Of a DNA stretch of 64,000 bases, positions 1 to 12,461 are shown one piece after another. Under the pieces are notes generated by a model, which searched no databases, was not told where the DNA came from, and saw only the letters and a program-made list of their open reading frames with translations. This DNA is from Flaccisagitta enflata (lineage: Eukaryota; Chaetognatha; Sagittoidea; Aphragmophora), in NCBI GenBank assembly GCA_965153355.1, contig OZ231128.1, forward strand, positions 14,818,001 to 14,882,000, read 5' to 3'. The position numbers and the translations under genes are program-made. Numbering within the stretch: the first letter of the stretch is position 1; each line of letters starts with the position of its first letter.

Positions 1-351
1 TGGGATAAATTTTTAAAGAAAAATTGAGCAACGAATGTCAGCGTTGAAGAAGCCTAGAACATAGGGTTGTCATGGCGAAACCAGGCCGCGGCGTGTTGAG
101 TCACGGTGCACATAAAGGGGCAATTATTCTGGTCAAATAATATTAAAGAAAAGAACTCAAGTGATAAATTTATAATTTTTTCTAAAGAACATTATATCTC
201 AGTTCATAATATTATATTTGCATTAAATATCAAAACACAATCATATCGATACAAAATTGGTAGAAAAAATTGAGAAAAATGAAAGAAAAATTGATTCTCA
301 TTCTTTGATATATCACAGGTAAAAATCTTAATCGGTCTTTGAATGCAAAAT

Positions 352-355
<4 letters not shown>

Positions 356-392
<37 letters not shown>

Positions 393-400
393 TGTATGTT

Positions 401-479
<79 letters not shown>
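356..479 (+). repeat. (TG)n and (TC)n microsatellites
   Basis: (TG)n at 356-388, an interrupted TGTGTATGTT, then (TC)n at 403-479. Frames through it are not genes. Confidence 0.95.
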
Positions 480-482
<3 letters not shown>

Positions 483-565
483 ACAGTGCAGATTGGCCGG
501 AAGTCCGTTTCCAACAGATAACGATGTCCAGTCCCTAGAAATCTGTTCGAGCGGGGTTTGACTTT

Positions 566-760
566 AACAACAACAACAACAACAATGAGAAAGTCAACAA
601 CAACAACAGCAACAACAACAGCAGCAACAACAACAACAACAGCAGCAACAACATCAGCAACAACAGTAGCAACAACAACAGCGGCAGAAAGAAAAACAAT
701 GAAAGCAATAACGACGTCAGTAACAATATCAACAACAACGACAATAGCAGCCCAAAGGCG
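566..760 (+). repeat. Imperfect (AAC)n tract
   Basis: Mainly AAC with AGC/ATC interruptions. Apparent Thr-rich or Val-rich frames are artefacts of the repeat. Confidence 0.9.
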
Positions 761-823
761 GTAAGTGGTCAGCGGTACCCGTGCCCTGCTTGAGTAGTGT
801 GTGATTTCAGTTGAGGGGGAGCA

Positions 824-1512
824 GGGCAGCGGCCCCGAAGGGGACGAAGTCCTGTAGAACACAGGGGGAATCTGTCCGTCCGTCCGTCCGTCCGTCCGTC
901 CGTCCGTCCGTCCGTCCGTCCGTCCGTCCATCCGTCTGTCTGTCCGTCTGTCCGTCTGTCCGTCCGTCCGTCCGTCCGTCCGTCCGTCCGTCCGTCCGTC
1001 CGTCTGTCCGTCCGTCCGTCCATCCTTCCGTCCGTTTGTCCCCCCCGCGCCCCATCCTCAGGGATTTGTCACCTTTGGGGCCTATTCTGACCCAAATTGT
1101 GCCAAATAGCCCAAATCCAAGCAATATAGCCCAAATCTAAGCAAAATGGCCCAAATCCAAGCATAATGGCCCAAATCCAAGCAAAATGGCCCAAATCTGG
1201 TCAGAATCTAGGTATCGGAGGCCACAATATAGGTCTAAGGGGCCAAAATGATGTACCTCGGGCCAGAATTGGGTTTCTTGCCAGATTTAGGCCATTTGCT
1301 TGGATTTGAGCCATTATGCTGGATTGGGTCATTTGCTAGATTTGGGCTATATTGCTTGGATTTGGGCTATTTGGCAGAATTTGGGTCAGAGGCCCCAAAG
1401 GTGAAGCCCTGAGGATGGGCAGGACGGACGTCTGGAGGCATGTGACGAGCGGACGGACGGACAGATTCCCCCTGTGTTCTACAGGACTTCGTCCCCTTCG
1501 GGGCCGCTGCCC
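824..1512. mobile_element. Foldback element E1
   Basis: Ends GGGCAGCGGCCCCGAAGGGG and its reverse complement, with about 55 bp of pairing (through the TCCTGTAGAACACAGGGGGA block). Inside are a (TCCG)n tract (871-1040), then CCCAAATCCAAGCAAAATGG units that are themselves inverted about 1230. An outer mark GGTCAGCGGTACCCGTGCCC lies at 766. Confidence 0.78.
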
Positions 1513-1532
1513 AAAAACCACAAGGGCAATAA

Positions 1533-1568
1533 CGACAACAACCACAAAAACAACAACAACAACCACAA

Positions 1569-1607
<39 letters not shown>

Positions 1608-1608
1608 A

Positions 1609-1670
<62 letters not shown>

Positions 1671-1684
1671 AAACAACAACAAGC
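1533..1684 (+). repeat. (AAC)n/(AGC)n tract
   Basis: AAC units flank a block of about eleven AGC units (1611-1638). Confidence 0.93.
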
Positions 1685-2070
1685 GAGAAGAGAGACTATC
1701 AGCATCAGTTAGTCGTCAATTCTATACGTTTTTCATGGTTGGGCCTCTTCCCATTGTTTGTCCAGCATGCTAAATGCCTTTTTATCAATGAAAATAGGCA
1801 TTTTACCTTTTCCCCCAATAAAAATATTATTTTTGGTCTTTTTTGGCCAACCTTGTCCATTGATTGGCTCAAGAAGAAAGCGATGGTGATTGAGAAAAGG
1901 TAGACAGAAACAACCAATAGGGCGATTTTACAACTTTTTAGTCACAACGACATAAAATTCAAAAAAATGTGTGTTACGAGGTATCAAATGAAAGCCCTTG
2001 CAATACTGCATCCACTCATACCAGTCATTAGGGGTTTGGAGAAAAAAAAATTTTTTCGTTTACATTGCTA

Positions 2071-3224
2071 AAAAGAGTTTTTTTAACATTTTTTCATCTT
2101 TGAAACAGTCTCACTGTACCCCAGCCAAATCGCCAAAATGACCTTTTGTTTTGATTCAATTTAGAGGTCAAGGTGTTGTCGCTTTAGTTTAGGATGTTCT
2201 ATGCTACAGAAATCAACATAAGAACACCGTTTTTCAATTCATTTGACCGCTTGTCATGACCAATCAAAAATCGAGTATAATGCACTATTTAAACAGAAGG
2301 GGGCAAAATGTTGTATTATAAAATCTTGTAAAAAATGGTTGAATATTGATAAATCTGAGCCTCTGAAACTGTTAAATAGCTCAATTCTTCAAAATATGCT
2401 CTTATAGTAATGATTTGGGTGATTTATTAGCTTAAAATTGCCAACATTTGCTATTAAAATCAAAAAACAAATTTTTGCTAATTTTACAGTTTTCCACTAT
2501 GCCTTTTCTTTAATAAATGGTCATATATCTTAAGGCTAATTCTTTTTTTTGACTAAAAAGATAAATTTCATATCTGTGTGGACATAACCCAAGGTCTCTT
2601 GGCATGATTTTTTTACAAAATATAAAAAATATATAGCAACCTTTCCCTTTAAAGGGTGCACCACACAGATTTCCATGAATATTAGGTTTTTCACTGTTTT
2701 AGCTAATATTGGTTATTTTTTTCCTGGTAAACTCATCAAGACACTTCCCCTTGCTACTATTACAGTTCATGTTTGAACTCCAATAGGCAATTTAGAGTTT
2801 TTAGTGGCTAGTGCTTGATAAATTTTACTTTTTTACACATAGCTACAATTGTCTAGCTCAATTTTAAACTTCAATTATGGATGAAATAGAGCAACCAGTG
2901 CCACTGCCACTTATCTTTTAGTGATACAACATCATGAAAAGCAATCAAGGCAAAAATGAGAAAAATCGCCGCTGTCAGAATGCTGCAACTGAATAAAATG
3001 TGTATAAAAGAGTTTTTTTAGCATTTTTTCATCTTTGAAACAGTCTCACTGTACCCCAGCCAAATCGCCAAAATGACCTTTTGTTTTGATTCAATTTAGA
3101 GGTCAAGGTGTTGTCGCTTTAGTTTAGGATGTTCTATGCTACAGAAATCAACATAAGAACACCGTTTTTCAATTCATTTGACCGCTTGTCATGACCAATC
3201 AAAAATCGAGTATAATGCACTATT
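2071..3224 (+). repeat. 219-bp direct repeats flanking 716 bp
   Basis: 2071-2289 and 3006-3224 are nearly identical (AAAAGAGTTTTTTTA through AATGCACTATT; one change seen early). They may be a tandem repeat remnant or the ends of an unknown element. The stretch between has no ORF. Confidence 0.75.
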
Positions 3225-4659
3225 ATGTAACAAATTACCAAAGGATAAATGAATTATGTAACATCGGCAGGAAACGTTCTTTCTTTGCCGGATCCAGCAG
3301 GTCATTAACGCTCGTAGTCCTGTTGCCGGATTGCTGAATAGAGACTCGTGAGAGTTGTGACAGTGCTGCACTCAGAGGTCAAACTCATTTTTAAACAAAA
3401 GACCGCTGGCCACTGACCGCTGGTCAAGGCCTCTCAAATCCATCTTTTAAGAACACTAAGAAAAAAATATATAAGAAAAATGAAAAAGAGCACAAAAAAA
3501 TGTTCTTCAAAATTCAAAAAAAAAAAAAAACCAAAATGTTCTTAAAAATTGAAAACAAGCCTTAGATGTTCTTAAAATGAGGAACATTTGAAGCCTTGCT
3601 ATGTTCTTAAGATGTTCTTAATTTGAAGCCAAAATGAAGCCTTGACGTTCTTATAAACTAGGTTCTTATAAAAAATAAAAAGTGTTTATCGCAGAGTCAA
3701 ATTAAGCAATGCAAGTTAAAAGTGCGACTGAATGATTTGTTTGAAACATTTGGTACATTTGAATTTATTTTCGACGACAAAAATACAACTTGGTTATTGT
3801 AAAAGTTGCGTCGGAGGATGGTCTGTAACAGTTAATAATAACTTGTTTCCAACAGAGTCCTCTTTAAAAAATAAAATCATTATTTTGTAATAAAAAAATT
3901 AAAGGTAAGAAAACAAAAAATAAATAAATAAAACAACAACGTTAAACAGTAACAAGAAAATCGTAGGACTTTAAGATAGCCGTATCTTTTTACCAAAAGA
4001 GATCAGTCATATCTAGAAAAGAGATATGACTTCAACCTGCGCTTGAAAACACGCAGATCTGTGATTAATTTCAGTTCGTGAGGCAAACCATTCCATTCCT
4101 TTGAAGCAAGAAATGCGAAACCATTTTGGGAGCGAGCAAGGTCTCGGGATAATGAAAAATTACCACTGCTTCCCCTTGTATTGTGCTCGTGTACCTGTGA
4201 TACCTGTGATACATTTGGGCTAGATTGAGAAGAAATATTTTTCAGATTCGGTTTTATGGAAAACTAGGAGTGGTGCGCGTATTTACTGGTCAGTGAGGGT
4301 TCACAAGGCCCTCTTCCATTTATTTCAGTTTTACTGGGTAGTACAAGATAAATCATACTATGATTATAGAGATCCAAAATTTAATCGAGATCTAAATTTA
4401 CATACATGACAAAATCGCTGCAGAATTGATGACTTGTAATGAACTAGTAAAGAAATGGATTAGTTTCTAAAAAACATCCTGTCCACAAATAAAAAGAAAT
4501 GTATATAGAGTTTCAATATGGTAGTAGTTCATAATTAGATTTCCTGGTTTTAAAAAAGGTATGAGTACTCTATCTAAGTCAGATTTTCTTATTGGTTCTA
4601 TGAAAAAACGCAGTGAAATCCCACAATGAATGACATTTCAGTTACCAAAGAAAAGAAAG
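3225..4659. other. No gene seen
   Basis: AT-rich, with short repeats of TGTTCTTAA/GTTCTTAAAAT type at 3450-3660. Nothing else is recognised. Confidence 0.6.
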
Positions 4660-4867
4660 AACAAGGCCGGATACACAGCTACCCCAGTTGCGTGCGGGTG
4701 GGCTGGGGCCATATCTGAGGTCACTTGATCATTTGGGCAGGAGCAGTGAGGCCAAAGACAGCAAAAACCAAAAATAAGTAAAGTGTGCCGGAGGAATGGA
4801 CCGACGGACAGACTGACGGACAGACCGACAAAGCGGGGTGTAGGGTCGCATAGCATGCGACTAAAAA
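4660..4867 (+). mobile_element. Family A short repeat
   Basis: It starts AACAAGGCCGGATACACAGC, has GTGGGCTGGGGC and TTGGGCAGGAGCAGTGAGG, then a GGAC/GACC tetranucleotide stretch. It ends in the hairpin GTCGCATAGCATGCGAC plus TAAAAA. The size is about 208 bp and no coding is visible. Confidence 0.75.
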
Positions 4868-4980
4868 TTACTACCCCAACACATTAAGATAGAGTTACGC
4901 AGACACATCTAAAAAGATCATGTAGAAACTTTTTTGAAAATTGTGATCGCCGCAATGGCAGCAACCTCAAGAACAGGAGG

Positions 4981-5838
4981 CTAAGAGGGATTGAAGAAGC
5001 TCACTCTTTGTCTGCCACTCTTTGTCTCCTCCCAAAAAGAGTCCATACAATCAACATATTCCAAATTGGTATTAAAGTGGTATTCCAAAACTGGCCGACA
5101 ATTAACGGCAGGCTTGGTTGCTAAACTAAAATATACTTTTTGAGTGATTGTGAGCCCAAAAACAACAAGTTGGGTCACGATGACACAGAAAACCATGACA
5201 CACAAACAAATGCGCGGTTTCACAGAACCAATGGTTTGCTTCTCCGCAAAATAGATACTTTTTACGAGGGCTCGGATAGTACCCAAGCCCAAAAAGAGAC
5301 AAAGACTAGTTATTACGCAACAAGTGATGAGTTGAAAAGGGTGAATCTCATGGCAAATTTGTCCAACAAACCCCATTTGATCAGGCAAGAAATAGAGACA
5401 ATCTTCTATCAATATGATTATCACCATCGAGACAAAAGCCGCTAACATTTTGACAAGAAGATAACATGAGTTGTCATCTTCAATTTTCTTCATGAAAGTG
5501 CACTTGTGAACTACGCTGATAAACATTATTGAAGTAATCTGAGTAAAAAGCAACAATGATGTGGCCAATTCTTCTACAACAACTGCGCCTATCATATTGT
5601 CCCACGTTGATAATGTTTCAGTGTCAAAAATAATTTCGGCACTACTCTTAAACATGATTGAAATGCTCTTTACTCGATACAGTATTTGAAAATGCCCACT
5701 TGTTCCCAACTCGAAACACAACCAACAACAGGCTGAGACAACTAAAGCAGCAATTTCGACAAAAGTTGATGGAGAAATGCCACTTTTGACAAATAAAAAG
5801 CTTGAGGGTTCCTGCATCTGCAAGGTATCATTGGCCAT
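4981..5838 (-). CDS. Putative multipass membrane protein, intronless
   Basis: The frame is open for 295 codons. The first ATG is at 5838 (MANDTLQMQ), giving 285 residues and a stop at 4981. Hydrophobic segments lie at about 25-45, 84-108, 126-150, 170-190 and 210-232, so five likely membrane spans. An N-terminal NDT could be an N-glycosylation site, and the Cys-containing tail is about 60 residues long. The layout recalls a divergent or truncated rhodopsin-like receptor, but I see no DRY or NPxxY motif. It may be an orphan gene, one exon of a larger gene, or a decayed receptor. No splice evidence was found. Codon use is not repeat-like, unlike the other long frames nearby. Confidence 0.45.
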   Translation of the reverse strand: MANDTLQMQEPSSFLFVKSGISPSTFVEIAALVVSACCWLCFELGTSGHFQILYRVKSISIMFKSSAEIIFDTETLSTWDNMIGAVVVEELATSLLLFTQITSIMFISVVHKCTFMKKIEDDNSCYLLVKMLAAFVSMVIIILIEDCLYFLPDQMGFVGQICHEIHPFQLITCCVITSLCLFLGLGTIRALVKSIYFAEKQTIGSVKPRICLCVMVFCVIVTQLVVFGLTITQKVYFSLATKPAVNCRPVLEYHFNTNLEYVDCMDSFWEETKSGRQRVSFFNPS

Positions 5839-5976
5839 CTTGATGGAAAAGATGATTTGATTTGACAAAAGTGATGTTTTTTATTGTGTATCATGGAATT
5901 TTCTCAATGGCTACTTGTTAAACTCTGGGTCTGAAAGATTACCTTTTCTTGACAAATTCTGTTATGACATGAAATA

Positions 5977-6568
5977 CACGGTGAACAAGCTCAAGTGGGG
6001 GAAAGTAAAAGCTTAGTATTTCAAAACTATCATAGTATCACATTTCATCTCTTGTAGTGTTGTAAAAAATTACCTGACATTTTACATATGCCAAAGCTGA
6101 GGTCATTAGCTAAAATACTTTAGAGGATACATAAAAATCTAATTATTTTCCAAAACTAGGAATAGCTCAAAAAATGATTTTCAGACTTGAGTGCTTTGAA
6201 ACTGGTAAATGGTGTTGTTTCATTCTTTCATCAATTATTGAACCAAAAGTTGCAATCTTGGTTTCTAAGTGAAGCACCATAAATGCCCTATAGGTTTTTT
6301 ATCCAACTTAATATAGTTATGCCATTTTCTTTCCTGCAACTTGAGTTAGATTAAGAATCAATGAGCAATTTTTTGAGGTTGGAGAGAAACCTTCACATTT
6401 TTGGTCATATTTTTTTAACTGTTTCAATTCTTCTATTTTGACCAAGCAAAGCAAGAGGAACAAACGTCAGGCATTTCCCTACAAGGAGCAACTTTCCAAT
6501 TATGAATATCTTGAGTCGTTTAAGCACAATTAGCTTTTACTTTCCCCCACTTGAGGTTGTTCACCCTG
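5977..6568. mobile_element. TIR element M2 (592 bp, TA-flanked)
   Basis: Left CACGGTGAACAAGCTCAAGT, right ACTTGAGGTTGTTCACCCTG, with pairing through GGGGGAAAGTAAAAGC. TA lies on both sides. The interior is AT-rich and noncoding. Confidence 0.78.
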
Positions 6569-6791
6569 TAGATTGTTTTTTTGGGACTATTGCTAAGTAT
6601 CTGTGTAGATTGCTCATCCAAGAGATGAATTAGTCCCTGATAAAAAAAAAAAAAATCATAGCATCCTTAAATGGTGCAAGTTTATTTTCTTCAATCATGT
6701 TTTAGTCAAATATTAGAGCCCCATGAAAACAATTGAGATGAAATCTACTAGGATACATGGGGTAAATCGCTGCTGTGGAAAAATAAATTTG

Positions 6792-7068
6792 AGGGCATTT
6801 CTAGTCAGAGACAATTGTGTTTTTAATGGGCCACTCAGTCGCTTACTACATTCAGTTGCTCGCACCTCTCACTCCACTTACTCCACTCACTTGCTCCGCA
6901 GTACTTCTTTTCGCTGCGCTCGCTTTGCTCGCTCACTCCACTCATGGGCTCGCTCACTCACTTCACTCACTCCCTTGTGGGACGGTTGGAATTCATGAAT
7001 ATGTGTTCATGCTGAAAACACATTTAGCGGAAGAAAAATCGTTTTGGCCATCTGTACAAACACGCCCT
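6792..7068 (+). mobile_element. Family F TIR element
   Basis: Ends AGGGCATTTCTAGTC and ACAAACACGCCCT. The interior is rich in CTCACTCCACTC and CGCTCGCTTTGCTCGCTC units. Two further copies lie in a legumain intron. Confidence 0.68.
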
Positions 7069-7607
7069 TACACTTTGACTTTGGAATAAAAAAGTGTTGC
7101 TGAGAGGCAATATGAAATAATCAAAAAAGCAGCACTTAAAGCCAAACTTGTTTCTTCATGAAGATTCTTCACAGGGGAATCACCTTTTTTATCTTCTATG
7201 AAATTTTTTTACTTCAGTCACCTTCCTAAATGATGTTTTTGTCCTCAGTAGTCATTCCATCAGTAGCCTAAATGGAATAAAGCAATGGAAAGTCAAATAT
7301 GATGTACAAGTCAGAGCTTTCCTATATATTCAAGATTCAAGTCCAAAACTTACCTATGTATCATGACTAACCACCGCAAATATTGTCCTTGAACAGACCG
7401 GCTGACCCAGACTCCACCCGATAAAGGTGAACTGATAACTGGTGTGCTATACCGAGTCAGAGAGATAAACAGTGGACATCATGTAGGAAAGGGATAAATA
7501 AGACAGAGAAGAAGGGGAGATATCAATAGGTTAGGCAATGGAGAAAATGAGAGAAGATGGGGAGTTAGAGAGAAGGAAAAGGGAAAAGAAAGGTCGGAGA
7601 GAGATAA

Positions 7608-8141
<534 letters not shown>

Positions 8142-8780
8142 GGAGAGAAGTTTTACTTTTTTATGAATTTCTATGATGTACATTTCAGGTCAGAGAGTTA
8201 CAGAAGCCTACTTGATGACACATTTGGGATATTTTTTTTTTACTTTATAATTTTTGATTGGTAAGTAATTTCTTTTAAAGTTATCAAAAACCGATATTTA
8301 GCTATCTCTATAATGTGATATTCAGCTATCTCTTGAAGTCACTGTATTAGAGATGAAAATTACCTAGATCAAACAGCAAATCGTATCTATTTTGAGAGGC
8401 CTATGTTGTCAGTGATTAATCATGACTCTAATCTTTACTTCATTTCTAGCTTCTCCACTGCCACTCAATTCAAGGAATCCTTGAGGACCAGGGACATCCA
8501 ATTCAATTGTTGAGGAATTGATTTACCATTACCTATGTTTGATCTCATCTGAAGAGCTATAAAAAATTGATTTATTGAATGGTGTGAATACGATACTGGA
8601 AAGAAGTAAAGCAATTGTTGTGTTGAGGCATTACAATTTTGTTGATAAGATTATGATTTTTGAAAAAATTCATTCATTTTTTTTTTTTCATTTTTTTGCG
8701 CTCGTGAAAACGTTCGGACCAAAGAAATCCTGTTAACATCAAGTTCACTCACATGTCAAGAAAACATGTGGCATTGAGTA

Positions 8781-9183
8781 CAGACGGGACCCTTATAAGA
8801 GCAGAGGAGGGACCCAAAGTTTTAGCACCACCCCCTACAGCTCATATGGCTAAAGCATTCTTCTTGCTTGCTATGGCGGTTTACACTTTAAGTGGATATA
8901 ATTGGCGCCACTATGGCGATATTTGAATTTCCATCTAGAACATCCTAAAATTTCACTAAATCACCCTTGGGGAGCCCCCAAAAAATTGAACAATTTTTTC
9001 TTCAATTTTGACAATTGGGGGTGTTTTAAGTAGAAATTCAAAGATTGCCACAGTGGCGCCAATTGTATCCACCTAACGTATATTCCGCTGCAGCAAGTGG
9101 GAAATTTGCTGGAGCCACATGAGCTGTGAGGGGTGGTGCTAAAACTTTGGGTCCCTTCACCGCTCTCAATAGGGTCCTGTCTG
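8781..9183. mobile_element. TIR element M6 (~400 bp palindrome)
   Basis: CAGACGGGACCCTTATAAGA pairs with CTCTCAATAGGGTCCTGTCT. GGGACCCAAAGTTTTAGCAC pairs with GTGCTAAAACTTTGGGTCCC, and the arms cover almost the whole element. The open frame at 8961-9434 (-) crosses it and is not a gene. Confidence 0.7.
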
Positions 9184-10746
9184 ACGTACATACAAGATCG
9201 ATATACTAAGTCAGATAACTTAGTCACATACAAGGAACCTGAATTGCTGAGCAAAATCTTTTGTGCGCAATTAGGTAAAGCAGGTAACCACATCCATTCT
9301 GTGGATTGGATGGTAATTTTATGCTCACCTACCTGATAGAAATACGTCAGGGAGAATTTGACCATGGCTTGCGAATCATTTTCCAAAGACACGTACGGAT
9401 AGCATTTTGTCTTTTCAACATTCGTCGGAACCAAGCTACATCTCTCATCTTAAATGGCTGTTTTATTGTATCAGGGTATTGTATCGGGGTTTATGCCGTC
9501 CTCTGACCTTTTCACGACTTTGATTTTGCGTCAATGATATCTTAGAAACAAAAAAAACTTCCGGCCTAAAGTGTAAAGAATTTAGATTAATATAGTGATG
9601 CATTTGAAAAAAAGTTTTATCAACATTGCAGTCCAACATTAAGGCGAAAGAATACTTATGCATAGAAAGTATGAAAAACACGCTTATATCTCAATCTTTT
9701 TTGACTGAACTGAGGTTCTTCCGTGTTAGCATTTACGTTTTATATCAAGCGAGCGCAAGATGCGGGTTACAAGGTGCGGGTGACGTCGTGCAAGGTGAAA
9801 GGTGCAGGTTGAGAACAAAATGCTTCATTAATTGGATGGGTTATGTCACTAACATCTAACACACGTAGTAATATCTAATTGCATCGACCTAATTTCCAAA
9901 TGGAAAACAACTCTCAATGCATCGTTTGTGGAAACTCTCACCAGCCGTGTATGGCAGCAAAATGTCAGGACTGCTAAGCCTCAATCCTTGTCCGACTCAA
10001 AGAATTTGTCATCATAGATACATAAGATTTTTGCAGATTTTGCATTTTTTTTTCTTTGAGAAACAATGAACGCGACTCTTCAGATAATCAGTAGGTCCCT
10101 CAGTTGGTCTTTTGGTCAGTCAGTAACAAACGCAATCTTTTTCAAGCTTTCGCTCCTGCCTATCGCACGCGACAGCTAGGTTGCCCTCGTTTAAAAAAAA
10201 TGAATTGAAAATAAGATATACGCAAAATATTTGATATGATCTAAGTAGGACCGCAACTTCCTTCCAGTCACCATAGAATTCAATGGGAATTTCTCAGGAG
10301 CAAATATTTTTGGAGCACAGTTTCACCCCCCTATAGCAGACCCATAAGTAACAAAAGTCCACCTATGATGAGTAAAAATCTTGGTCCCTCATTTACTTGA
10401 GCAGCAGCCTCAAAGGGGCCCAAGCCTGATACTTCAACAAACGGGAAAATTTCCTCATCTCCTTCCTTCTACTTCTTCATCTCCTCCCCCTCCCCGGCTC
10501 AAATCCAAGACTCGATGCCTAGATCCCAGCCTCAAAGCCCAATCTCCACCCTTAAAGCAAGTCCTAGCCTGAACGCCAAATTCCTTGCCTTAAAGGCTGA
10601 GGCTTAAATCCCTGCCTTGAGGCCTAAATCCTCGCCTTAAAGCTCAAATCTCAGCCTAGAAAACTAAGCCTCAAGATCCAAATCCCAGTCTTGAGGCCCA
10701 ATCAGAGGTGCAAGACTTAAATCTGAGCCTATGGGCACAAACCACT
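9184..10746. other. No gene seen
   Basis: Frames here are short and cross M6. From 10500 there are loose CAAATCCCAGCCT / GCCTTAAAG units like those inside the E elements. Confidence 0.55.
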
Positions 10747-11457
10747 GCGTTAGGCTTCGAAGTCCTGTAGAACTCAGGGGCAATTTGTCCATCCGTACGT
10801 CTGTCTGTCCATTTGTCCCCCCCTGCCCATCCTCAGGGCTTTGTCTCCTTTGGGGCATATTCTGACCCAAATTCTGCCAAATAGCCCAAATCCAAGCAAT
10901 ATGGCCCAAATCTATGCAAAACGACCTAAATACAAGCATAATGGCCCAAATCCAAGCAAAATGGCCCAAATCTGGTCAGAATCTAGGTATCAGAGGCAGC
11001 AATGTAGGTCTTAGGGGCCAAAATGATGGACCTCAGGCCAGAGTTGGGGTTTTCTGGCCAGATTTGGGCCATTTTGCTTGGATTTGGGCCATTATGCTTG
11101 GATTTGGGCCATATAGCTTGGATTTGGGCCATATAGCTTGGATTTGGGCTATTTGGCCGATTTTGGGTCAGAATATGCCCAAAAGGAGACAGAGCCCTGA
11201 GGATGGGGCAGGGGATGGACGGACAGACGGACAGACGGACAGAGGGACAGATGGACGGACAGACGGATGGACGGACAGACGGACGGATGGACGGACGGAC
11301 GGACACACAGATGGAGAGACAGACAGACGGACAAATGGACAAACGGACAGACGGACAGACGGACGGACAGACGGTCGGACGGACAGACGGTCGGACGGTC
11401 GGACAGACAGATTCCTCTGTGTTCTATAGGACTTTGTCCCCTTCGGGGCCGCTGCCC
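10747..11457. mobile_element. Foldback element E2
   Basis: Same plan as E1: GAAGTCCTGTAGAACTCAGG at the left and CTGTGTTCTATAGGACTTTG through GGGGCCGCTGCCC at the right. Its inverted CCCAAATCCAAGCAAAATGG / GCTTGGATTTGGGCCA units and (GGAC)n (11217-11405) sit on the opposite side to E1. Confidence 0.75.
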
Positions 11458-11488
11458 AAAAAGTCAGTAGATGTTTGTGCATTATAAA

Positions 11489-12060
11489 ACAAGCCCGACT
11501 GGGCAATGATGCGTCCAGACTGTGTCTGTACTTATATCGAACATGTGACATATAAAGAGAGACAGATGGACAATCTAAAAGATGAAATGACAGAGTAGTA
11601 AAGGAGGCACTCAAAACATGCTTGTCGATCATTTGAATTCAGTGTAGAAACTAACCCGTGCGTTTGGTACTAAAGAATTGATGAAAAAACAAGAGACTAA
11701 CAGACCGATAGTCCAAAGCAGGCTCAAAAATGGTTTAAGACATACACTAATTGATGGTATTTAATTCAGTGACGAAACTAATGCGTCAGAGAGGTAATTT
11801 TGCCAAAAATCAGATTGAGAATTTGAAAAAAAGTAGGGCAATACCAACAACTGAATTTTCATATTCAGATTTTGCTGAAAATTAAAAAGAATGCTAGTAC
11901 TGAACCGTTTTGACACCTGATCTAAAAAAGGATTTTCCAAATTGATTCATTAATTTGCTAATTGAAAAAGCAAATGAAAGAAAAAATGTGAAATGAAACC
12001 CACCATGTTTTCTGTGATAAGTGCCATGAAAAAGGAAAATTATTCAGTTAGGCAGAAATC
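11489..12060 (+). repeat. Dispersed repeats G and I
   Basis: ACAAGCCCGACTGGGC and GATGCGTCCAGACTGTGTC (11489-11640) recur at 61303-61560. The 11650-11890 part (TGATGGTATTTAATTCAGTG, AAGTAGGGCAATACC) recurs at 28270-28460. No gene is seen. Confidence 0.65.
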
Positions 12061-12261
12061 TTATGCTAATGACAAAGTAGAAAACAAAACAAGGCCGGAT
12101 ACACACATGACCATTAAATTATAGCTTGTGGTGGGATAAAGGGGTAATGCGAGTGGGCAGGGGCAGGTGGGTAGAGCTATAATGTGCAGGCCTGAAAAAA
12201 AAAGTTGTTTTTGAGCCGGCCAGCCTGGCCTGCTTTTCAAAACTTTAGCGGGCCGATAGAA

Positions 12262-12388
12262 AACAAGGCCAAGTAGGCCAATAGGTGCGACGGTGTGGAT
12301 CGTCGAACGAATGCGTTACAGACCAACCAACCGACAGACCAACCAACGGACACAGCCAGTTATAGAGGTGCTTTGTCGCACCTAAAAA
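12262..12388 (+). mobile_element. Family D short repeat
   Basis: AACAAGGCCAAGTAGGCC, GGTGCGACGG, ACGAATGCGTTAC, an ACCAACCGACAG tract, TATAGA and the hairpin GGTGCTTTGTCGCACC with TAAAAA. At 127 bp it is the smallest complete design. Confidence 0.8.
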
Positions 12389-12461
12389 TTGGGTCCGGTT
12401 ACATAATGTTTCTGATGACACTTGTTTATTATTTTGAACTGCTACATAACAGCAGTTGTTT

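Noticed and set aside
811-1140. SVRPSVRP / RTDGRTDG repeat proteins (also 11203-11632)
   Set aside because: Translations of the (TCCG)n or (GGAC)n tracts inside foldback elements E1 and E2.
8961-9434. 157-codon frame on the - strand
   Set aside because: It spans one arm and the centre of the palindromic element M6, and no domain is recognisable.
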